NCBI GenBank assembly: GCA_013368445.1
Contig: JAACJO010000002.1
Coordinates: forward strand, 2,232,001-2,296,000
Source of the DNA: Leucocoprinus leucothites
Lineage: Eukaryota; Basidiomycota; Agaricomycetes; Agaricales; Agaricaceae
Length of the DNA stretch: 64,000 nt
Reading direction: 5' to 3'
Both the position numbers and the translations under genes were made by a program. This document shows, in pieces, positions 57,092 through 64,000 of the stretch; the stretch's first letter is position 1; every line of letters starts with the position of its first letter. The notes beneath the pieces were generated by a model. It was not told where the DNA came from, searched no databases, and saw only the letters and a program-made list of their open reading frames with translations.

Positions 57092-57958
57092 CTGATAGTG
57101 TGAGAATAGCTCTCCTTTCTCTGGGGCAAACAGAAGAATGACTACGACTCGGATAAGGTTCTTGTGGCGTCGGGAATTTACCTTAGAATAGTGCAGCGAC
57201 ATTTTCTCAGAAATGTGTGCTTTATCTCAAGTCTCAAGACGTTGGCTAGCTTTTGTCCCGTCAGATACTTACTGAGTATCCACGGGGTCGTCTTGGCGTC
57301 CGCGGTATGAAGCAATAACCAATTTCCAGCAATTTGTGAAATGATTGTGACGCCTTCTCAGAGACTAGAATGCTCTGGCGAAAGACCGGGTCTCTCCCCC
57401 TTGTTGAGTTATTCTCGCGGGATATATTCGTTAACCGTACCCGAGTTGCACAGACCCGGCATCATCCTGCACCATATGAACTACAGATTCTACTACGAAT
57501 TATTACTTATTCACAAATCTCCGTCGATTTTTCATCTCAAGCTTATACCCCATTCATTTGCAGCCTTGATCTTACTCGCAATATTTTTTTTTTCTCTCTC
57601 TCTCTCTATCCAAATCCTGCACCAGATGGTCTTACAAAGCCTAGCATATTGAAAAAGACCCAGCCTCACCCGCCCACAGTAATGGCAATTGAGCATCTAC
57701 CGTATCGGGTTCCTCTATTGTACCTCTGTTAAGTAGACGCAGTGTAGTGGTCTGAGCCAAATTCAGGCCGGACGGCAAACCGAAGTGGGTCTGCTATCAT
57801 CTCAGTTTCAGAAATACTTCGTAAGAGGAATTTCTGCATTTTTTTGTGGAAGCAATAAAATTCTACTGTTAAGTTACAAGATGTACCTGTTGGATCGATG
57901 TCGTTCATACCAGGCTTGGACTCCTGGATTTTTTTTATATACAGAAAACACTGCCCAC
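57092..57958. other. Gap between kinase remnant 2 and NACHT copy 1
   Basis: Contains a T/TC simple repeat at 57584-57606. The part from about 57800 is similar to the flank 3' of NACHT copy 2 (shared FCGSNKILL..KMYLLDR reading on the plus strand), so it belongs to the duplicated segment. No separate gene recognised. Confidence 0.45.
57584..57606. repeat. T run followed by TC repeat
   Basis: Ten T followed directly by about seven TC units. Confidence 0.8.
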
Positions 57959-60447
57959 TCAGTATCGTACTACGTAGTACACGTCTCCGCTGGAATCAGT
58001 CCCGTCAAGTGGTCCAATTATTGCGTACTTGATCTCGGTAGGATCAAAAGAGGCTGGACCATAACAATTCTGTAATACAAACATATGTGTGCTCGGTCTA
58101 TGTTGCGTGGCTTTGAATAGTTCTCCTAAAGAGCTTGATTCGTTCCAAATTTTTTCCCTAGCTTGCTGCCAGGATTGGGGTAGTACGTCCTTGAGATAAG
58201 CATCCCCGTCAGAAAGGGCAGTAAGGTGCTCAAAGGTATTGAAGCTGAGGGCTCACTCCAATCGATGATAGATCAATGTCAGTGACTACTGAAGCCCGAC
58301 GAGGGACTGTCTCTGAAACAATGCGCTTACAAATGCGAGTTGCACATAGAGCTTGGAAGAACCTTGGTAACTGCAAGTGTCTTAGCGTGGTTTTGTTTGG
58401 GCTGCCAGGTCTGTATGCGAATTGAGATGGAGCCTACATGTGAACCATCAGCCACCAATTTCCAGCCACTCGAAGCTGATACGAACGTGGTTGGTGATCC
58501 AGTCAAGGAAAGACGCGATTCGGTGCTGAGCACAACTCATGATTGACTCTAAACCAATCCCTTGGAAAGCATTCGCCGCCTCGTACGGTGATAGGCTGAG
58601 GCCCTTGCCAAGGGGTTTGGGACAAGGAAGAGAGTTCTGTTTACACCGGTTATGGCAATAATTTGTCAGGATTGCCATCCACCTGTCTCGAGCAAACTGG
58701 AGCATAGTATGCTGTTGCCACTCGTCAAAGGAGTTTGATTGATCCTCATCCAAGGGCCAACAAATTGCAATGTCTCGGTGTGCTGGTTCAGCCTACAAGT
58801 GAGCAAGACACTGGTTATCCAAAGAAACAAAACAGAGCGCACAGTTGGTTCGATTGAACTGTTGAAGAACCCTCGTGTAGCATTTCCAAATGCTTATGAT
58901 CTCGGAAGACGACTCTTTGCCAAAAGGTTTCGGAAACCAAAAGACTGTGGTTAAAAGGGAAGGATGAAAAACTTCGATGGCAGTACTTCGCGCATGTTCT
59001 GGAGAAGGGCATGAGAGAACAGACGAGATATGGTACAGTGCTGCATAAACATCGTGTTTTTTTAACCCCAAAATATTGCACATAACTGAAAGGGAAATGT
59101 TCGGTGTAGGCGCCATGTCACCGACCAAATTGTACTGGTAAACGTGGAAAAAAACAATTGATCCTATAGTAGGCAAGAGGTCGCTTGGAATGGAAGATAT
59201 GATTTGAGTATAAAACTTCTGAAGCCAGGGTAACCCTGCCTTGTGTTGTTTTGCTAAGCACTCGGCAAGTCTATCAATGGAATTTGCTTCAGTGATATAC
59301 CCAGCAAGTGAGGACGCCAAGAAGAAAAATCCAGAGCATAGATGGGCAAGTCCCATCAAATCTTCTTCTGCGGGCCAAGTAGGCACCAGGGGACATCCAC
59401 CCCTGAAAACCTTCCCGAGTTCAGCGCGTAGGTATACCTCCACATCTCTGACTGCATCGGGCGAATCAATGGGGACCCTCTGCCTCCAGGCGCCTGGGGT
59501 GGTTCCTTCAGCTGAGTCGAAAATTGTCTTGAGATACCCTTCCTCCCTAGTCGAAATAACTCACACCAAGGAGGCGAGTTGGGGCTGGGAGCGCGCGAAT
59601 TCGCAAATATTTTCGATAATCTGTTTTTGCCTCGCTTTGCCTTGGCATTCATCAAGACCATCAATGAGGATTGCCCAGCGCCGGGTTCCATCGTTGGATG
59701 ACGAACTGAGGAGAGGTCGTACGAAGAGCCATTGAAACTGTTCGTTCACGGACAAGGAAAGGAATTCGGGATCAAGAACCAACTCCTCTTCAATTTGATG
59801 CCGATAAATCGGGTCGGTGACCGCAAGATCGTATGCAATGCTTGGGAAGACACGGTTTGCATCGTCGCGCCCGACATCTCGAGAAAGGAAAACTGTGGCA
59901 AGATTGACTCCATGTGACGATGAGAGAGCCTCAGCAAGGCTTTGCATGACTGCTGATTTGCCTGAACCCGCAGGACCATGTACCCAGATGACACGAGTAT
60001 CCTCGTCATGAACTTTGTTGTTCAATTCCTGAAGTATGGAAGCTCGGGTTCCAGGATGGCAGCGGGGAGGTGGATCCCTTGCAGCTGAGTTGTATCGTGC
60101 TCCTGGAATGGTATGTTCCGATATCTTCTCCAAGGCTTCAATAGGTGTTTCCTACCAGTCAACGGGTTTTATTGATCGCGAAAGCGGTAGGCATTCACCT
60201 GATGGACCTCTGGCGTGACCATGAATGCAAAGACAAGAACTGCGATGGCCGCTTTCTGTTTTGAGACTGCTTTCTTGGCGACGCTCCGGGTCTAGAAAGG
60301 CCAGAAAGTCAAATTTCTTTCAGTGCTGCTAGATGAACAATTGAGCACTTTACCTATATTACTCTCTCGATGAACCTTTCCGGAAACATCTGGGAGGTTC
60401 CTAGCCAAATCCTCACCTCTCCCGGTGACCTCTCTTCCTCGAATGTG
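57959..60447 (-). pseudogene. NACHT-domain NLR-like gene, copy 1, with in-frame stop
   Basis: A STAND NTPase of the fungal NLR-like class. From the N terminus: an exon with FTFEEERSPGEVRIWLGTSQ, an exon with VTRSVAKKAVSKQKAAIAVL, then PIEALEKISEHTIPGARYNS and RCHPGTRASILQEL leading into the NACHT domain: Walker A VHGPAGSGKS (about 59985), Walker B ILIDGLDECQGK (about 59660). At 59561-59563 the frame meets TGA where copy 2 has TGG (SLVW); beyond it the frame resumes (ISTREEGYLK, DAVRDVEVYLRAEL) through HLCSGFFFLASSLAGYITEA, a spliced HRDIAICWPLDEDQ segment and a C-terminal exon ending DVYYVVRY. No repeat (WD40, ankyrin) C-terminal domain is present. The first exon beyond 60447 was not found. 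The stop would cut the protein inside the NACHT module; the rest is well kept, so the loss is recent or the base is an error. Confidence 0.8.
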
Positions 60448-62106
60448 AATTTCTAAAAAGCAATACTGTTAAGCCAGCCTTTCAAAATTCCAGTTGGCTA
60501 AAAAAAATACCCCTCTTTCTCGTCAGGAACTTTTCCTCCGATTCCAAGCTCGGACCAAAAAGGTGAGGAGTTATAATGTCAACACCAGCATACGCAATGC
60601 AAAAATCAGTAGAGCTAGGTAGCAAATCCGTGAGCCATTTAATGCTCAGTGAAAACATCTCGCGCGAGGTCACGGTCAAGAAGTGGAGATCTTACCCAAA
60701 TAATTTCCACGTGCATGACGATGTGATACAAGCTCGAGCACCGGGAAAACACAAGACCGAACACGCGAGCCAGCGATCTTGGCCATCACACATCAATGCA
60801 TCAAACCCAACTTCTGATCTAATCTTATCTCCCGTCCTTCCTCCTCAACTCAAATCCCAACTATGTTCTTCTACATCTCCTTTCTGTCAACCACCAACAC
60901 AATCATCTCCATCCACTCCAATACACATTACGCCTCAAATCTCTAACGACCTCCGTACAGAATCCTATACAAACTCCCAAGACATCTATTACTCCTAGAT
61001 ACCTTACCCCCAACAAGCTCTGGGTCCTCCCCCTTCTCTCTCGCCGCGACACGGGGATCCATTATCACCATAAACACCCCAGCCAACCTTTCTCAAAACA
61101 ATGAAACCAACAAAACTAACAACATATTGCCCCTCTTCTTTGTTCAGGGGGATCCCCATCCTCCTCCAGGCATCCGCGAAAATTAACAATGGCAACTCAT
61201 CCTTTCCGCTACACCTCTGATCAACCAAACTACACAATCAAGTTGGGTGAGGGTATCGTTGGTCACGGTGCACTAGTTCCAGTTATCTCAATGTTGGTGA
61301 TGTTTTCCACCAGGGTAGTGACAAAGGTGGTGGTAGTGGGAGAAAGCAAGAGAGGGTTGAGAGGATTCATCAATTTTTGAGTGGTATTGGTGGTGGTGGA
61401 CAGGGGAGTGGCACCGCCGAAGCAGTGGTAGGTGCTCATGAGCTTAAAATAACAGAGCTAACACCTTGTGATCTTGACAGAGGACACACTACCCTCTCCC
61501 CGCCCCCTCCTGCTCATACGCAAGAATGGCCAAATTAGAGTACAGAAAATGTGGGATAGTGGTATGGGACTTAGCTCCTGGGTTGTATAATTTAACGCCT
61601 CCGATAGAAATAGGCTGGGTGAATTGCTTGGTGTTTTGTGGGATAGATTGTTTTCATCTGAAGCACGACAAATAGTTGAACTAGGGTATCATACTACTTC
61701 CATCTCTAGATTTCTTCCCCTTCTTTTTATTGAACATTATACAAAGGTCCAGGAACATTAATTGTCCTTCTAACACTCACTTCCGTCCGAAGTTCTCCTT
61801 CTCATCTCACCTTGTCATCCACACCCAACAAAACAATCACAACAGACCTCGGTAAGCACCCTGACCCTCCCCCTCCGTGAAATAGGTGTACACCATGTAC
61901 CATGAACCAATTTTTCCACGGGCATGACAATGTGGCTCTTTCGTTCTGGTCAGTATTTGAAAGACCGTGTGAGAAACTTCTACATGTTTTTGTTTTGTGG
62001 AAGCAATAAAATTCTATTGTTCAGTCACAAGATGTACTTATTGGACCGATTTCATTCATACTGGACTTGGGCTCTCGGAAAAATTTGTACAGAAAGCACT
62101 GCTCAC
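60448..62106. other. Region between the two NACHT copies
   Basis: It should contain the missing 5' end of copy 1 and the 3' flank of copy 2. Pyrimidine-rich plus-strand sequence at about 60830-61180 precedes an ATG at 61189 with a 63-codon ORF of no known domain. From about 61950 the sequence repeats the 3' flank of copy 1. I could not support any further gene. Confidence 0.4.
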
Positions 62107-64000
62107 TCAGTATCGTACCATGTAGTACACGTCTCCGCTGGGATCAGTCCCCTGAAGGGGCCCAATTACTGCGAACTGGACCATAGAAGGATCGAAATGG
62201 GATGAACTATAGCCATAGCCATAGCCATAGTTATTCCGGAATACAATCACCGGTGTGGAGTGTCTATGTTGTTTGGCTTTGAATAGTTCTCCTAATGGGC
62301 CTGACTCGTTCCATAAATTCTTCTGAACTTGCTCCCAGGATTGGGGTAGTAAACCCTTGAAATGGATATTCACGTCAGAATGGGGTAGTGAGATGCTCGA
62401 AGAAGCTCAAGAAGACGAGGACTCACTTCAGTCGAGAATACATCAATGTCAGTGACTGTCCCCGAAACAATGCGCCGACAAAAGCGAGTTGTACATAGAG
62501 CTTGAAGGAATCTTGGTATATCCAAATACGCTAGCGTGGTTTGACCCAGGTTGCCGAGTTTTCGTTCGAAATCAGTTGGAGCCTAAGTGTGAAGCATCAG
62601 CCACCAACTCGCGGCCACTCAAAGCTGATACGCACGTGATGGAAGATCCAGTCGAGTAAAGATGTGATTTGGTGCTGCGCACAACTCATAGTTGATTCTA
62701 AGTCAAACTCTTTGCAAACCCTGTCCACTTCATAAGATGATAATCCGAGGTGGCTGCCAGGGGCCTTTGGACAAGGGGAAGAACTCTGTGTACACCGGTC
62801 ATGGCAATAATGTATCATGATTGCCATCCACCCGTATTGTGCAACCTGGACCATAGTATGCTGTTGCCGCTCATCAAGAGAGCGCGATTGGTCCTTGTCC
62901 AAAGACCAACAAATTGCAATGTCCCGATGCGCTAGTTCGTCCTCCGAGTGAACAAGACTTTACATATCACAAGAAATGAACTAGGGCGCACATTTGGTTT
63001 TATTGAACTGTCGGAGAATCCTCTGGAAGCTGTTCCAAATTCTCGTGATATCGGAAGACGTTATGCGGAAAGATATTGAATCCGAAGAGGCTAACTCTAA
63101 GAAGGAAGGATGAGAAATTTCGATACCAATGCTCCCTGCGCGTTCTGGAGGAGGGTATGAGAGAATAGAGGAGAGATGATACAATGCTGCATAAACGTCG
63201 CGTTGTTTTAACTCCAAGATATTGCACATAACCGAAAGGGAAATGTTTGATGCAGACGCTCCGTCACCGACGAGATTGTGTTGGTAAACATGGAAAAAAA
63301 TGATTGACTTGGCAACAGGCAGGAGGTCGCTCGGAATGGATGACATGATTTGAGTGTAAAACGTCTGAAGCCAGGGTAACCCTGCTTTATGTTGTTTTGA
63401 CAAGCACTCGGCAAGTCTAGCAATGGAATTTGCTTCAGTGATATACCCGGCAAGCGAGGACGCCAAGAAGAAAAATCCAGAGCATAGGTGGACAAGTCCC
63501 GTCAAATCTTCTTCTGCGGGCCAAGTAGGCACCAAGGGATATTCATCTTTGGAAACCTTCCCGAGTTCAGCGCGTAGGTATACCTCCACGTCTCTGACTG
63601 CATCAGGTGAATTAATAGGCACCTTCTGCTTCCAGACGCCTGGGGTGGTTCCTTCAGCTGAGTCGAAAATCGTTTTGAGATACCCTTCTTCCCTAGTCGA
63701 AATAATCCATACCAGGGAGGCGAGTTGAGGCTGAGAGCGCGCGAATTCGCAAATATTCTCGATAATTTGTTGCTGCCTCGGTTTGCCTTGACATTCGTCG
63801 AGGCCATCTATGAGGATTACCCAGCGTCGAGTTCGATCGTCGGACGACGAGCTAAGGAGAGGCCGTACAAAGAGCCTTTGAAACTGTTCACCCATGGACA
63901 AGGAAAGGAAGTCGGGGTCAAGAGCCAACTCCTCTTCAATCTGGCGCCGATAAGTCGGGTTGGCGACCGCAAGATCGTATGCGATGCTCGGGAAGACACG
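62107..64000 (-). CDS. NACHT-domain NLR-like protein, copy 2 (5' end beyond window)
   Basis: Paralogue of copy 1 and open throughout the visible part. It enters the window inside the NACHT domain (RVFPSIAYDLAV), with Walker B ILIDGLDECQGK at about 63810, SLVWIISTREEGY where copy 1 has a stop, DAVRDVEVYLRAELGKV, AEEDLTGLVHLCSGFFFLAS, and FNKTKC, after which an intron leads to SHRDIAICWSLDKDQSRS. Later exons read ILVGTTLAYLD-like sequence with IPRFLQALCTTRFCRRIV, then HFKGLLPQSWEQVQKNLW and the end DVYYMVRY. Near the C terminus a Tyr-Gly run (YGYGYGY) comes from a hexanucleotide repeat absent from copy 1. NLR-like NTPases act as oligomerising switches in fungal self/non-self recognition; the effector domain would be N-terminal and is not visible. 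Confidence 0.85.
62209..62230. repeat. ATAGCC hexanucleotide repeat inside NACHT copy 2
   Basis: Between three and four ATAGCC units in the coding strand complement, giving alternating Tyr-Gly in the C-terminal exon. Copy 1 has no such run at the matching place. Confidence 0.85.

Noticed and set aside
57341..57732. Overlapping ORFs of about 103 and 120 codons
   Set aside because: Low-complexity reading through a T/TC repeat; no protein-like conservation between frames.
61189..61380. 63-codon ORF with ATG after a pyrimidine-rich leader
   Set aside because: No domain, no convincing second exon; left as unsupported.
1..64000. tRNA, rRNA, CRISPR, bacterial-type operon or intact transposon
   Set aside because: No convincing tRNA arms, spaced direct repeats, reverse transcriptase, transposase or integrase motifs were seen by eye; a tRNAscan or repeat-library search would be needed to exclude small ones.

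Overview
The window is nuclear DNA of a filamentous basidiomycete, most likely a mushroom-forming agaricomycete. Genes are dense and intron-rich, with introns of about 50-60 bases bounded by GT...AG. The housekeeping proteins read as fungal, and two accessory families typical of agaricomycetes are present: TKL-like kinases and NACHT (NLR-like) NTPases. No bacterial operon, CRISPR array, rRNA or intact transposon was seen.

1-25.1 kb is a conserved housekeeping block: the 3' end of DNA polymerase delta (pol3), a small SET-domain protein, ribosomal protein L30, phosphomannomutase, the Vms1/ANKZF1 peptidyl-tRNA hydrolase, a three-zinc-finger protein of unknown role, the nucleolar protein Bfr2/AATF, a PX sorting nexin of the Atg20/Snx41 type, a small P-loop kinase, a TPR protein whose 5' end looks damaged, Tim23, a velvet-domain regulator, a cysteine-rich CYSTM-like protein and cytochrome c1. 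Most exon chains were followed in frame codon by codon.

25.3-52.2 kb is the striking part. Five paralogous genes lie head to tail on the minus strand (called A to E from left to right). Each encodes three kinase folds in one polypeptide. The first two are pseudokinases: fold 1 has HGGLxP or HGRLNP where HRDLKP is expected, and fold 2 has lost the beta-3 lysine, the catalytic loop and DFG. The third is a complete TKL-like kinase with a Lys, HSDLKG and DFG, an Asp-rich insert and a separately spliced C-terminal tail. That makes 15 kinase folds in 27 kb. The layout resembles the tandem kinase-pseudokinase immune proteins of plants. Gene C carries an in-frame stop at codon 24.

52.2-64 kb holds a possible membrane-protein ORF, two broken fragments of another protein kinase either side of an intact mitochondrial rhomboid protease (Pcp1/PARL type), and two tandem NACHT genes on the minus strand. 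The left NACHT copy has a Trp-to-stop change; the right copy is open as far as seen and runs off the window edge. A tandem-kinase array a few kb from duplicated NLR-like genes, with pseudogene debris between, suggests a fast-evolving recognition or incompatibility locus next to a stable housekeeping segment. That functional reading is inference.
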